Shown: positions 34,889 through 47,037 of the stretch, piece after piece | Position numbering within the stretch: position 1 is the stretch's first letter | Layout of the letters: each line of letters starts with the position of its first letter | NCBI GenBank assembly: GCA_040220455.1 | Contig: JAVJUS010000130.1 | Location: 40,592 to 104,591 of the forward strand | DNA length: 64,000 bases | Origin: JAVJUS01 sp040220455 | GTDB lineage: Bacteria > Pseudomonadota > Alphaproteobacteria > DSM-16000 > Inquilinaceae | Direction of reading: 5' to 3' | The notes under the pieces: generated by a model | What the model was told of the DNA's origin: nothing | The model's input: only the letters and a program-made list of their open reading frames with translations | Database searches by the model: none | Position numbers and translations under genes: made by a program

Positions 34889-35644
34889 CTACGCCACCTC
34901 GGCCCGCAGCGCGGCTTCGGCCGGAGCGATCTCGAGCGCGGCCTCGACCGACTTGTCGGCCATCGCCCGCTCCTTGGGCGCCAGGATCTCCTTATCGAAG
35001 GCGGTGAAGACGGCACGCACGGTGGTCAGGCACTCGCCGTCCTGGTGGAAGGAGATTTCGGCGTCGTAGCCGCAGCGCTCCTCGGTCTCCTTGATCCGCT
35101 CCTTGAGGTCGAATGTGATCTCGATGCCGAGCGGGAAGGCGAAGCGGGAGAACGACGTGTCCATCTTGTTGATGACCACGTAGGTCTTGCGGCCCTGGCG
35201 CAGGAAGCGCTCGATTACGGCGAGGAACATCTGGCGCGCCGCCTCGATCAGGATCATGCCCTGGATGTGATGGCCGGTCTGGTGATCGCCCATCAGCTCG
35301 CAGCCGTCATCGACGATCAGGCTGGAGGCGAAGCGGTCCTCGGCGACCACGACCGGATCGGTGATCAGGACGTTCTCGCGCTTGACCTTGTGGCTGGTCT
35401 GCTGCGAGGCCCGCTGGGCCAGGGTGTCCGCGCCGATGAACTCGGTCTCCAGACCCCGGCTGCGCGCCAGGCGCTCCAGAAGCTGCATCCAGCTGTCGGA
35501 GACGCCCTGCCCCACGAGGACCTCGCGCGGCGGGTTCCGATCGGTCTCGAGGATCCGGGCCAGGGCCGACACCGTCGCCACTCCCGGGCGACCGGCGAAT
35601 TCCTCGAGCTTGTCGCCCACGACGATCATGCGATCAAAGCTCAT
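34889..35644 (-). CDS. AfsA-type (A-factor biosynthesis) hotdog protein
   Basis: This 251-residue protein carries a single hotdog domain with the AfsA family signature GDHQTGHHIQGMILIEAARQ at 119-138, preceded by HKVKRENVLI at 85-94. AfsA condenses a beta-ketoacyl chain with dihydroxyacetone phosphate as the first step to gamma-butyrolactone signals in Streptomyces. AfsA itself has two hotdog domains and about 300 residues; here only the C-terminal half is clearly a hotdog, and residues 1-80 look Rossmann-like (nucleotide-sugar or kinase-like fold unknown). It is convergent with the LysR gene, 18 bp away. Chemistry is unproven. Confidence 0.72.
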   Translation of the reverse strand: MSFDRMIVVGDKLEEFAGRPGVATVSALARILETDRNPPREVLVGQGVSDSWMQLLERLARSRGLETEFIGADTLAQRASQQTSHKVKRENVLITDPVVVAEDRFASSLIVDDGCELMGDHQTGHHIQGMILIEAARQMFLAVIERFLRQGRKTYVVINKMDTSFSRFAFPLGIEITFDLKERIKETEERCGYDAEISFHQDGECLTTVRAVFTAFDKEILAPKERAMADKSVEAALEIAPAEAALRAEVA

Positions 35645-35803
35645 CTCGCGCTCCTTCGATTGATCCTGTGTGTCCGCGATGAACGGTGCTGTCGCCGGCG
35701 TTGACCGCCTGACTGTTCGTTCACGACATCCCGGTGGCCGGATGGGTTGCGATGGGATGGGATGGGCCGGGCGAGCGCACTCGGGCGCTTCCCGCGCCGG
35801 GAT

Positions 35804-36319
35804 TCAGCGGGGCCCGACCATGTCCGACATGCCGGCGAGTCCGTTGTCGAAGAGGCGGGCCAACGCCGCGGCCGTCTCCTCGCCGTCGATCTCGGGCGGC
35901 ACGTCGTACCAGGCCTCGATCGCGATGCGGCTGCCCCCGTCCTCCTCGTCGACGGAGAAGCGAGCCCGGTAATTCTCGACCGGGAGCGGGCCGCTCAGGA
36001 TCGAGTACGCGAAGACCCTGTCTTCGTTGGAGAACTGCTCGAGACGCTCGACGAAGACGGTGTTGTCCGTCATGACGACGATGCGCACGAACCCGTCGGC
36101 GCGCTCCTCGACGACGCAGCTCGCGACCAGCGACTGCCAATCCTCGAGCGAACAGAACAGGCCGAGACTCTCCCAGGCCGCGTCCGCCGCGACCGGCAGC
36201 ACGATCGAGCGCTCGACATCGGGTTCGGTGGAAAAGAGACCGTCGGCGGCAGAAGTGGAACCGGCCGCGAATACGGCGCAGACCAGGGTCGCGGCTCCTA
36301 AACCGGCAATCGGCTTCAT
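35804..36319 (-). CDS. Exported SRPBCC/START-like protein
   Basis: This 171-residue protein begins with a signal peptide, MKPIAGLGAATLVCAVFAAG with cleavage near TSA-AD, then a START-like ligand-binding fold: VERSIVLPVAADAAWESLG near residue 34 and IEAWYDVPP near 128. Such SRPBCC domains bind hydrophobic molecules. GGAGA precedes the ATG at 36319. It lies 159 bp upstream of the AfsA-type gene on the same strand and could be co-transcribed with it. A role in binding a periplasmic lipid-like molecule is conjecture. Confidence 0.7.
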   Translation of the reverse strand: MKPIAGLGAATLVCAVFAAGSTSAADGLFSTEPDVERSIVLPVAADAAWESLGLFCSLEDWQSLVASCVVEERADGFVRIVVMTDNTVFVERLEQFSNEDRVFAYSILSGPLPVENYRARFSVDEEDGGSRIAIEAWYDVPPEIDGEETAAALARLFDNGLAGMSDMVGPR

Positions 36320-36923
36320 GGCGGTTCTCCGTCCCGGTGCAGTCTGATAGTTGCGGCAGAGACGTTCTGTTCTCTCTCGCAACACGTGCAACGTTACGGC
36401 GAACCCGCCCCGCCTCGAAGTTCCTTCTTGCCATAGAAACTATGCGGGTCCGGTATGATGGCTCCGCATGAAAAGGCCGGGACAGCTTCGGTCTCCGAGG
36501 CTGGACCGTATCGCCGACAGCCACCGCCGGCAGCGTCAAGCACGAAATAATCTTGCGTTAAGGATTTTCATTCATCAGGCAATTACGCGTCGATGAAACG
36601 CGAATGTCACAAATACGATCTAGCGATACGGGAAAGCCGGGCCCGAATTCGGGATAATTTCACGATCTCTAGCTGTATTGTTCATCTTCGAACCGGGCAT
36701 CGACCCGTGATCCGGGCCGACTCGCGGTCCGACCCGCGTGGGCGTTCCCCGACGAGCGTTCCGGGCCACGCCCCGCCGCACCGAGGCCATGCCCGCAGGG
36801 CCGCGCGGCACGCCCGGAACACGACCGCCCGACGCCGAGGGGCGCCGGGCGGCATCGTGTCGGGTGTCGGCGCGTCGGGCGAAGGGCTCGCTCCGACGGG
36901 CCGTTCCGCCTTCGCTCGCGCCG
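36320..36923. other. Gene-free stretch, about 600 bp
   Basis: No supported gene is seen. The stretch is AT-richer around 36540-36680 than its surroundings. It contains a small dyad CATAG-AAA-CTATG (36432-36444) and a TTGCCA...TATGAT pair (36428-36459) with a 20-nt spacer, too long for a good sigma70 promoter. Control signals for the leftward SRPBCC gene probably lie in the first 150 bp. The rest looks like non-coding or degenerate DNA. Confidence 0.5.
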
Positions 36924-38270
<1,347 letters not shown>

Positions 38271-38449
38271 GGGGTCCCCCTGCGGCGCTTGAGTGGCGAA
38301 GGGCGACACGGTACGGCCGTTCGGAACTTCCGACAAGGGCGAATGGTCCCTTGCCGCGCCACTGCCGCGGGCGCCGACGGTCAGCCGCGCTGCCGATGGG
38401 CTTCGCCGGCCGCGTCTCGTTCGCCATGGCTTGCGGAGGGCGACTTTCT

Positions 38450-38467
38450 TGTTGAATATTCCGAACA
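38450..38467. promoter_or_regulatory. Candidate operator TGTTGAATATTCCGAACA
   Basis: In the 230-bp gap between the divergent transaminase and XRE-cupin genes lies a palindromic core GAATATTC (38454-38461) flanked by TGTT on the left and CG-AACA on the right, an imperfect dyad with a 2-nt offset. It is an AT-rich island in GC-rich DNA. The right half, AATATTCCGAACA, has some likeness to the E. coli PuuR site (which ends TGAACA). A binding site for the adjacent regulator is plausible. Confidence 0.45.
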
Positions 38468-38500
38468 TATGCCCTCGACCGCATGCGGAGGCCACGAGCC

Positions 38501-39127
38501 GTGACCCGAACCGATTTCCCTGCCCGGGGCGACGCCCTCGCACCCGGCACCGGCGTCGGCGACCCCGATGCCGAGGTCGGCGTCCGGCTCAAGCGGCTGC
38601 GCGAAGGGCTGGGCCTCAGCCAGCGCGAGCTCGCCAAGCGCGCCGGCGTGTCCAATGCGACCATCTCCCTGATCGAGCAGAACCGGGCGAGCCCGTCGAT
38701 CGGCTCGCTCAAGAAAGTGCTCGACGGCATCCCGATCAGCCTGGCGGAATTCTTCGCCCTGGAGGACGCCGCGCGCGAACCCGTGTTCTTCGCCGCCGGG
38801 GAACTGGTCGAGATCGCCGGCGGGCTCGACGGCCCCTCGGGCCTGTCCTATCGCCAGGTCGGCCGGTCCCCCGCCGGCCGGGCGATGCAGCTCCTGCACG
38901 AGCGCTACGCCCCCGGCGCCGATACCGGCGAGACGCTGATGCGCCACGGCGCGGAGGAGGGCGGCATCGTCGTGCGCGGCCGCGTCGAGGTCACCGTCGG
39001 CAGCCGGGCGCGGGTCCTCGGCCCCGGCGACGCCTATTACTTCGACAGCCGCCAGCCGCACCGCTTCCGCAATGTGGGGCCCGACGAGGCGGAAATCGTC
39101 TCCGCCTGCACGCCGCCCAGCTTCTGA
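38501..39127 (+). CDS. XRE-family regulator with cupin domain (PuuR-like)
   Basis: This 208-residue regulator has a Cro/C1-type helix-turn-helix at about 27-80 (VGVRLKRLREGLGLSQRELA, SNATISLIEQNRASPSIGSL) and a C-terminal cupin_2 sensor domain (residues 125-200, VVRGRVEVTVG, GPGDAYYFDSRQPHRFRN). PuuR, the repressor of the putrescine pathway, has this architecture. The start is GTG at 38501, with GGAGG (38487-38491) 9-10 nt upstream; the in-frame ATG at 38483 overlaps the ribosome-binding site. It is divergent from the omega-transaminase and precedes the gamma-glutamyltransferases on the same strand, so it probably controls both. Confidence 0.9.
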   Translation: MTRTDFPARGDALAPGTGVGDPDAEVGVRLKRLREGLGLSQRELAKRAGVSNATISLIEQNRASPSIGSLKKVLDGIPISLAEFFALEDAAREPVFFAAGELVEIAGGLDGPSGLSYRQVGRSPAGRAMQLLHERYAPGADTGETLMRHGAEEGGIVVRGRVEVTVGSRARVLGPGDAYYFDSRQPHRFRNVGPDEAEIVSACTPPSF

Positions 39128-39261
39128 GGCCGTCAGCGCAGGATCGCGCGGCCCGGCTCCCGACGCGATGGCCGTTATTGGTTGAAGATTTCGATTATTC
39201 TAGTATTTTCGGTTCTCCGACCGCGCCTCTTCCCTCCCCCGCGCCGACGGAGAGCCCTCCG

Positions 39262-41145
39262 ATGCCCTACTCCATCCTGGCCGCACAGGCCGCCGCCGTC
39301 CGGGACACGCTGATCGCGCGTCTCGACGGCGTACGGACCGCCGCCCTGCAGCCGCGCGGCGACGGCCAGCCCCGCCGCCGCGCGTCGCCGCCGATCGTCG
39401 CCCTGGTCGCCGTGGGGCTGGCGCTGGGGGCCGCGGGCTTCGCCGAGGGCGGCAAGCGGGCGGCCACGCAGACCGCCGACAAGGTCACGCTCACCCGGCT
39501 GGCGGCCGAAGAGCGGGTCGGCCAGCGCTACATGATCTCCTCGGCCGATCCGCGGGCGGTGCGCGTCGGCGCGACGGTGCTCGAGGAGGGCGGCAGCGCG
39601 GTCGACGCGGCGATCGCGATCCAGGCGGTGCTTTCGCTGGTCGAGCCCCACAGCTCCGGCCCGGGCGGCGGCGCGTTCATGATGCACTACGACGCCGAGA
39701 CCGGGCTGACACGGCTCTACGAAGGGCGGGAGACGGCGCCGATGGCCGCCGGGCCGGATCACCTGATGGGCGCCGACGGCGAGCGGATGGGCTGGTACGA
39801 GGCCCGGACCGGCGGCCATTCCGTCGCCACGCCCGGTCTGATGCGCATGCTCGAGCGCGCCCATCTCGATCACGGCCGCCTGCCCTGGTCGCGCCTGTTC
39901 GACGAGGCCGTGACCATGTCCTTCCAGGGCTTCGTCGTCTCCGCGCGCGTCGCGAAGTTCATGGAGGGCGGCAGCCCCGACCGGCTGGCCGAAGCCTCCC
40001 ACGGCGCGGACTACTTCATGCCCGACGGCGAGCCCTGGCAGCCCGGCGACATCATCACGAACCCCGACCTGGCCGAGACGTTCCGGATCATCGCCGAGCA
40101 GGGCGCCGACGCCTTCTACACCGGCCCGATCGCCGAGGACATCGTCGCCGCGGTCCAGGGTTCCGGCGGCAAGCCCGGCGTGCTCTCGCTCGCCGACATG
40201 CGCGACTACACGATGCGCGTGCGCGAGCCGCTGTGCTTCGACTACCGCGACCACGAGATCTGCTCGGCCGGCCCGCCGGCCTCCGGCGCCCTGGCGCTCG
40301 GGCAGCTCCTGGGCATGCTCGAGCATTTCGACATGAGCGCGACGGCGCCGGACTCGGTCGAGGGCTGGCACCTCTTTCTCGAGGCCTCCAAGCTCGCCTT
40401 CGCCGACCGGGCGCAGTACGTGGCCGACGACAGCTTCGTCTCGGTCCCGACCGCCGGCCTGCTCGACCCCACCTATCTGATGCTGCGCGCCCAGCACATC
40501 GACCGCGATTCGGCCATGGCGACGCCGGTGCCGGCCGGCAACCCGCCCTGGCGCGAGGCCGAGGCGCGCGCGCCGGACACCTCGCCCGACAGCCACGGCA
40601 CCAGCCACATCGTCGTCGTCGACGAGGCCGGCGACATCGTCTCCATGACCACCTCGATCGAGAGCGGCTGGGGCTCCTACGTCTTCGCGCGCGGGTTCCT
40701 GCTCAACAACACGATGACGGACTTTTCCTTCGAGCCCGAGGCGGACGGACGGCCTGTCGCCAATGCGGTGGCGCCGGGCAAGCGTCCGCGCAGCACCATG
40801 ACGCCGATGATCGTCTTCGGCCCCGACGGCGAGCCGCGGCTCGCCATCGGCTCGCCGGGCGGCGGGCGCATGGTCCATTTCATCGGCAAGGTGCTGGTCG
40901 GCATGATCGACTGGGGGCTGACGGCCAAGCAGGCGATCGAGCTCCCCAACCTGACGAACATGAACGGCGAGACCGACATCGAGGAGTTCACCTGGGCGGA
41001 GTCCCTGGCCGGCCCGCTGGGCGAGCGCGGCCACGAGGTCGATATCCGGGACCTGGCCAGCGGCCTGCAGGCGGTGCACTTCACCGATCGCGGTCTGGTC
41101 GGCGTGGCCGACAGCCGGCGGGAGGGCGTGGCGCTCGGCGAATGA
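39262..41145 (+). CDS. Gamma-glutamyltransferase, first of tandem pair
   Basis: This 627-residue exported Ntn-hydrolase precursor transfers or hydrolyses gamma-glutamyl groups in the periplasm. A hydrophobic segment at about 44-60 is the membrane or export signal. The chain should self-cleave before the nucleophile Thr447 (SHGTSHIVVVD), giving large and small subunits; oxyanion-hole glycines are in AIGSPGGGRM near 529. GGAGAG supports the ATG at 39262; a 950-codon frame starting at 38293 is an artefact of its overlap with the regulator. It lies 134 bp after the XRE-cupin gene. Confidence 0.93.
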   Translation: MPYSILAAQAAAVRDTLIARLDGVRTAALQPRGDGQPRRRASPPIVALVAVGLALGAAGFAEGGKRAATQTADKVTLTRLAAEERVGQRYMISSADPRAVRVGATVLEEGGSAVDAAIAIQAVLSLVEPHSSGPGGGAFMMHYDAETGLTRLYEGRETAPMAAGPDHLMGADGERMGWYEARTGGHSVATPGLMRMLERAHLDHGRLPWSRLFDEAVTMSFQGFVVSARVAKFMEGGSPDRLAEASHGADYFMPDGEPWQPGDIITNPDLAETFRIIAEQGADAFYTGPIAEDIVAAVQGSGGKPGVLSLADMRDYTMRVREPLCFDYRDHEICSAGPPASGALALGQLLGMLEHFDMSATAPDSVEGWHLFLEASKLAFADRAQYVADDSFVSVPTAGLLDPTYLMLRAQHIDRDSAMATPVPAGNPPWREAEARAPDTSPDSHGTSHIVVVDEAGDIVSMTTSIESGWGSYVFARGFLLNNTMTDFSFEPEADGRPVANAVAPGKRPRSTMTPMIVFGPDGEPRLAIGSPGGGRMVHFIGKVLVGMIDWGLTAKQAIELPNLTNMNGETDIEEFTWAESLAGPLGERGHEVDIRDLASGLQAVHFTDRGLVGVADSRREGVALGE

Positions 41146-41321
41146 CAGGCCCGGCCGCGCGGCGCGCGAATGGGAGGGCGCCCGAAACGGCGCCAATCAC
41201 GGCAATGCGATCAACCGGGAGTGGCGGAACTCTTTCGGCTCGGCTATCTTGACCGGAAGGTGGTCGCGCGCCCGATCGCGCGCCACCGGCCCCGCCCGCC
41301 GCCGCCCGATCGGAGTCCGCC

Positions 41322-43100
41322 GTGCCCGGCCCTCACGCCTCCCCCCGCCGACGGCCGGTCCCGGGCCGGCTGTTCGCCGCCGCGCTGATCGCCCTGGCCC
41401 TGGCCGCGGCGCTGGTCCTGGCCTTCGCCGGCATGACCGATCGCGCCCATGCGGCGGAGCCCTCGGACACCGATGGCGGCGCCATGATCGCCGCCGCCGA
41501 TCCCCGCGCGGTGGAGGCGGGGTTGGCCATCCTGCGCGCCGGCGGCACGGCGGCCGACGCGGCCGTGGCGGTGCAGGCGGTGCTGACCCTGGTCGAGCCC
41601 CAGTCGTCCGGCCTGGGCGGCGGCGCCTTCGCCGTCCACTACGACGCCGGGAGCGGCACGGTGACGACCTATGACGGGCGCGAGACCGCCCCGATGGCCG
41701 CCGACGCCTCGCTCTTCCTCGAGGACGACGGCCGGCCGATGGCCTTCCTCGAAGCCGTCACCGGCGGGCGCTCGGTCGGCACGCCGGGCACGGTCCGGCT
41801 GCTGGAGCGGCTTCACGCCGATCATGGCGTCCGCCCCTGGGAGTCGCTGTTCGCGGACGCCGCCGCCCTGGCGCGCGACGGCTTTCGGGTCTCGCCGCGA
41901 CTCGCCGGATATCTGGCCTCGCCCGTCGGCAACCGGCTGCGCGCCGACCCGGCGGCCTCGGCCGTCTTCTTCGCCGACGGCGATCCGCCGGCGGCCGGCG
42001 ACCGCCTCGCCAACCCGGCCCTGGCGGAGACCTTCTCGCGGCTCGCCGAGGACGGGCCGGACGCCTTCTACGAGGGTCCGATCGCCGATGCCGTCGTCGC
42101 CGCGGTCCGCGACCACCCGACCAATCTGGGGCTGATGACGGCCGAGGATCTCGCGGCCTACCGGGCGATGGAGCGGGCGCCGGTCTGCGTGCCCTACCGC
42201 GCACGGCGGGTATGCGGCATGGGCCCGCCGTCGTCCGGCGGAATCGCCATCGGCCAGATCCTCACGCTGCTGGCCCATGAGGGCCGCATCGTCCAGGGAC
42301 CCGACTCCGCCATGGCGCGCGAGGCGCTCATCAACGCCATGATGCTCGCCTATGCCGACCGCTCGGCCTGGCTGGGCGACGCGGACATCGTCGAGGTGCC
42401 GGTCGACGGCCTGCTGGACCCGCGCTACCTGGCCCGGCGCCACGGCCTGATCGCCACCGGCGGGGCGATCGACGCGCCGGCGCCGGCGGGCCTGCCGCCC
42501 GGCGCGCCCCGTCATGCCGCCCCGGCGGAGAGCGAGGATCGCGCGGGCACGAGCCACATCTCCATCCGCGACGCCGCCGGCAACATGCTCTCGATGACCG
42601 GGTCGATCGAGGGGCCGTTCGGCGCCGGGATCATGGCCGCGGGCTTCATGCTCAACAACGAGCTGACGGATTTCGACTTCCTGCCCCTCGTCAACGGCCG
42701 GCTGGTCCCCAACCGGGTCGGGCCCGGCAAGCGACCGTTGAGCTCCATGTCGCCAACCCTGGTGCTCGATGCCGACGGGCGCGCGATCATGGCCGTCGGC
42801 TCGCCGGGCGGCCGCGCCATCATCGGCTACACCGCCCAGACGCTCGTCGCCCTGCTCGACTGGGACCTTCCCCCGGCGGCCGCGGTCGCCGTGCCCCATG
42901 TGCTCAATCTCAACGGCCCGACCTATGTGGAGGTCGGCGCGGACGGCGACCGGATCGCCGAGTCGCTCGCCGCGCGCGGCCATCGCATCGAGCGGACCGA
43001 TCGGCTCGTCAGCGGCCTCAACATCCTGGTCGTGACTCCCGACGGCGCCGTCACGGGCGCCGCGGATCCACGGCGCGAAGGCGTCGCCCGCGCGCCATGA
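41322..43100 (+). CDS. Gamma-glutamyltransferase, second of tandem pair
   Basis: This 592-residue paralogue starts at GTG (41322) with GGAG 6 nt upstream. A signal peptide ends near AHA-AEP (about residue 45). The autocleavage nucleophile is Thr410 (AGTSHISIRD), and VGSPGGRAIIGYTAQ near 486 is the C-terminal active-site loop. It is clearly related to its neighbour but much diverged, so the duplication is old or the pair was acquired separately. Both keep catalytic residues, suggesting two active enzymes with different acceptors or donors. Confidence 0.93.
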   Translation: MPGPHASPRRRPVPGRLFAAALIALALAAALVLAFAGMTDRAHAAEPSDTDGGAMIAAADPRAVEAGLAILRAGGTAADAAVAVQAVLTLVEPQSSGLGGGAFAVHYDAGSGTVTTYDGRETAPMAADASLFLEDDGRPMAFLEAVTGGRSVGTPGTVRLLERLHADHGVRPWESLFADAAALARDGFRVSPRLAGYLASPVGNRLRADPAASAVFFADGDPPAAGDRLANPALAETFSRLAEDGPDAFYEGPIADAVVAAVRDHPTNLGLMTAEDLAAYRAMERAPVCVPYRARRVCGMGPPSSGGIAIGQILTLLAHEGRIVQGPDSAMAREALINAMMLAYADRSAWLGDADIVEVPVDGLLDPRYLARRHGLIATGGAIDAPAPAGLPPGAPRHAAPAESEDRAGTSHISIRDAAGNMLSMTGSIEGPFGAGIMAAGFMLNNELTDFDFLPLVNGRLVPNRVGPGKRPLSSMSPTLVLDADGRAIMAVGSPGGRAIIGYTAQTLVALLDWDLPPAAAVAVPHVLNLNGPTYVEVGADGDRIAESLAARGHRIERTDRLVSGLNILVVTPDGAVTGAADPRREGVARAP

Positions 43101-43394
43101 CGCCGCGGGCCGCAGCCGGACGCGGTGCCGCGGCGACCGACCCCCCTTAACGAGCGATCTCCCGACTTAATGCTACTTTAACACGAATACCTGCGCGAAC
43201 CCGACCGGCGCCGCGCCGTCCCCTCCCCCAAAAGGACGTCGCAGGCCGGCCGGGCCTGGGAATCGTGTAAGCGATCCCCGTATGAGAGATCATGAATGTA
43301 GGGTCGGGCCGATTCATTGATCCGGATCAAGAATGAACAGCCGGTGCCGCGCTTCGGTCGGCCCGGCGCCGCTTGCCCGACCGGCCGCAGAAGG

Positions 43395-44198
43395 TCAGGA
43401 CGGCCGCCGCCACGCCGGATCGCGTTTCTCCAGGAAGGCGCCCAGGCCCTCGCGCCCCTCCTCCGAGGCCCGGATGTCGGCGATCAGCCGCGCCGTCTCC
43501 TCCAGGCAGTCGGCCGGCGGTCGGCCGGCCACGTCGGCGACCAGCCGCTTGGCCGCGCGCTGGGCCGCCGGCCCGCCCTGCCCCAAGGCCTCCACGATCT
43601 CGGCCACGGCGCCGTCGAGCGCCTCCGGAGCGACGCATTGATGCACGAGGCCGAGACGATGGGCCGTGGCAGCGTCGAACCGCTCGCCGGTCAGGAAGTA
43701 ACGCCTCGCCGCGCGCGCGCCCATCGCACGCACGACGAACGGCGAGATCACCGCGGGCACCAGGCCGAGGCGCACCTCCGACAGGGCGAAGACCGCACGC
43801 TCCGACGCCACGGCGATGTCGCAGCAGGCCACGAGGCCAACGCCCCCACCGATCGCCGCGCCCTGGACCGCCGCCACCGTCGGCACCGGCAGGGCGTCGA
43901 GGACATGCATCAGCCGGCCCAGCGCCTCCGCATCGCGACGGTTCTCCGCCTCGGTGTAGTCGGCCATGCGCCGCATCCAGCCGAGATCCGCCCCGGCGGA
44001 GAAGCTCTTGCCCTCGCCGCGCAGCACCACCGCCCGAACGGCGGCATCCGCCGCCAGGCGCTCCAGCGACTCGGTCAGCGTGGCGATCAGGGCGTCGTCG
44101 AAGGCGTTGTGGCGGTCGGGCCGGTCGAGTGTCAGGGTAACGAGACCGGCGTCACGGCTTTCCTTCAAGGGAGTGTCGGGCAAGGACGCGTCGGACAA
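43395..44198 (-). CDS. Enoyl-CoA hydratase family protein (methylglutaconyl-CoA hydratase, LiuC-like)
   Basis: This 267-residue crotonase-fold enzyme would hydrate 3-methylglutaconyl-CoA to HMG-CoA in leucine breakdown. Crotonase motifs are GEGKSFSAGADLGWMRRM near 62 (oxyanion hole) and AAVQGAAIGGGVGLVACCDI near 103. The start is TTG at 44198, chosen because GGAGG lies 7 nt upstream and no ATG occurs before the domain; a longer frame into the carboxylase gene is rejected. It follows the methylcrotonyl-CoA carboxylase subunit by 26 bp, which supports the LiuC assignment. Other crotonase substrates remain possible. Confidence 0.87.
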   Translation of the reverse strand: MSDASLPDTPLKESRDAGLVTLTLDRPDRHNAFDDALIATLTESLERLAADAAVRAVVLRGEGKSFSAGADLGWMRRMADYTEAENRRDAEALGRLMHVLDALPVPTVAAVQGAAIGGGVGLVACCDIAVASERAVFALSEVRLGLVPAVISPFVVRAMGARAARRYFLTGERFDAATAHRLGLVHQCVAPEALDGAVAEIVEALGQGGPAAQRAAKRLVADVAGRPPADCLEETARLIADIRASEEGREGLGAFLEKRDPAWRRPS

Positions 44199-44224
44199 GG
44201 CGTCGCCTCCGGCTCGCGGTAACG

Positions 44225-45832
<1,608 letters not shown>

Positions 45833-46056
45833 CGCGCCCCCGCGGCGGGCTGCGGGCGGCGGATCGGCACGGCGGGCGCCGGTCGGCGGATTGCGGGCAT
45901 CGTAACCACTCCGGGAGGATCGGGGCGCCGGCCCCCTCGCCTTACGAGAGCGCCAAAGGTGCCGCGCCACGCGCCCGACCGCAAGCGTCCACGCGCCCGC
46001 CGTCCGACAGCCCGGCCCGTCGCGGCCTCGGGGGTCAGGGCTTCGGGGTCGGGGCG

Positions 46057-47037
46057 TCAGGGCAGGACGACCACCTTGCCCCGCGCCTCGTTCGACTCCA
46101 TTACCCGATGGGCCTCGGCGATGCCGTCCATCTCGAAGACCGGCCCCATGGGAACCCGGGCGCGGCCGGCCTCGACCTCCTCGACGAAGGCGTCATGGGG
46201 CGTGGCCACGAAATCGTCCGCCCCGCCCACATAGGCCGTCAGGTCGACGCCCTTGGGCAGGGTGAACATCGGCGCGAAGTTTTCGAGCACCCATTCGTGG
46301 CCGACGATCCCGGCCATGCACAGCCGGCCGCCCTGGCGCACGCAGGCGAGCGAATCCATCAGCGTGCCGGTGCCGACCAGCTCCAGCACGTAGTCGACGC
46401 CGCCCGGCACCGCCGCCCGCGCGGCCTCGGCGATCGTGCCGGTATCGACGATCACGTCGTCGGCGCCGTTGTCGATCAGCAGGCTGCGACGCGCCGGGTC
46501 GCGGGTCGTCGCGATCACCTTCAGGCCGTGGCGCCGGGCGAGCACGGCGGCGGCGAGCCCCACCGAGGTGGTGCCGCCCCGGATCAGCAGCGTTCCCTCG
46601 CCCGCCGCCCGCAGCCCCGTGTGCAGCGCGCCCCAGGCGGTCTGGATCATCTCCGGCAGGGCGCCGAGGGTCGCCCAGTCGAGCGTGTCCGGGAAGTGCT
46701 TGACCTGCGCGGCCGGGACCTGGACGAACTCGGCATAGCCGCCGTCGAAGGCCCGGCCCATGCCGCCCATGGCCGTGGCGACAACGTCGCCCGGGCGAAA
46801 CGCCGGATCGGGCGAATGCTCGACGACGCCCAGGGCCTCGATTCCCAGGACGCGCGGAAAGCTGACGCTGGGCGAGTGCCCCTGGCGGGTGAAGATCTCG
46901 GAGCGGTTCAGGCCGAACGCCTTGACCCGAATCAGGATCCAGTCCTCACGCGGCTCGGGGACCGAGCGATCCTCGATGGCGAGGACGTCGGGCGGCCCCG
47001 GCTCGTGCACGACGACAGCCTTCATGGTCGCGGCCAT
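46057..47037 (-). CDS. Zinc-independent MDR/quinone oxidoreductase
   Basis: This 326-residue medium-chain dehydrogenase/reductase resembles quinone oxidoreductases. The GroES-like N-terminal half has FGLNRSEIFTRQGHSPSVSFP, and the NADPH-binding half has LIRGGTTSVGLAAAVLARR near 155. The structural-zinc cysteine cluster of true alcohol dehydrogenases is absent. GGAGAG 7 nt before the ATG at 47037 decides the start over a GTG two codons upstream. It diverges from a LysR gene and is probably its target. NADPH-dependent reduction of quinones or enones is the family role. Confidence 0.9.
   Translation of the reverse strand: MAATMKAVVVHEPGPPDVLAIEDRSVPEPREDWILIRVKAFGLNRSEIFTRQGHSPSVSFPRVLGIEALGVVEHSPDPAFRPGDVVATAMGGMGRAFDGGYAEFVQVPAAQVKHFPDTLDWATLGALPEMIQTAWGALHTGLRAAGEGTLLIRGGTTSVGLAAAVLARRHGLKVIATTRDPARRSLLIDNGADDVIVDTGTIAEAARAAVPGGVDYVLELVGTGTLMDSLACVRQGGRLCMAGIVGHEWVLENFAPMFTLPKGVDLTAYVGGADDFVATPHDAFVEEVEAGRARVPMGPVFEMDGIAEAHRVMESNEARGKVVVLP

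Noticed and set aside
35741..35765. Short tandem GATGG repeat (with one GTTGC unit)
   Set aside because: Too short to be more than a slippage tract; no gene or site depends on it.
36468..36596. 42-codon plus-strand frame in the gene-free stretch
   Set aside because: No ribosome-binding site and no recognisable sequence.
38293..41145. 950-codon frame including the first gamma-glutamyltransferase
   Set aside because: The first 323 codons overlap the XRE-cupin gene in another frame; ribosome-binding site and family start are at 39262.
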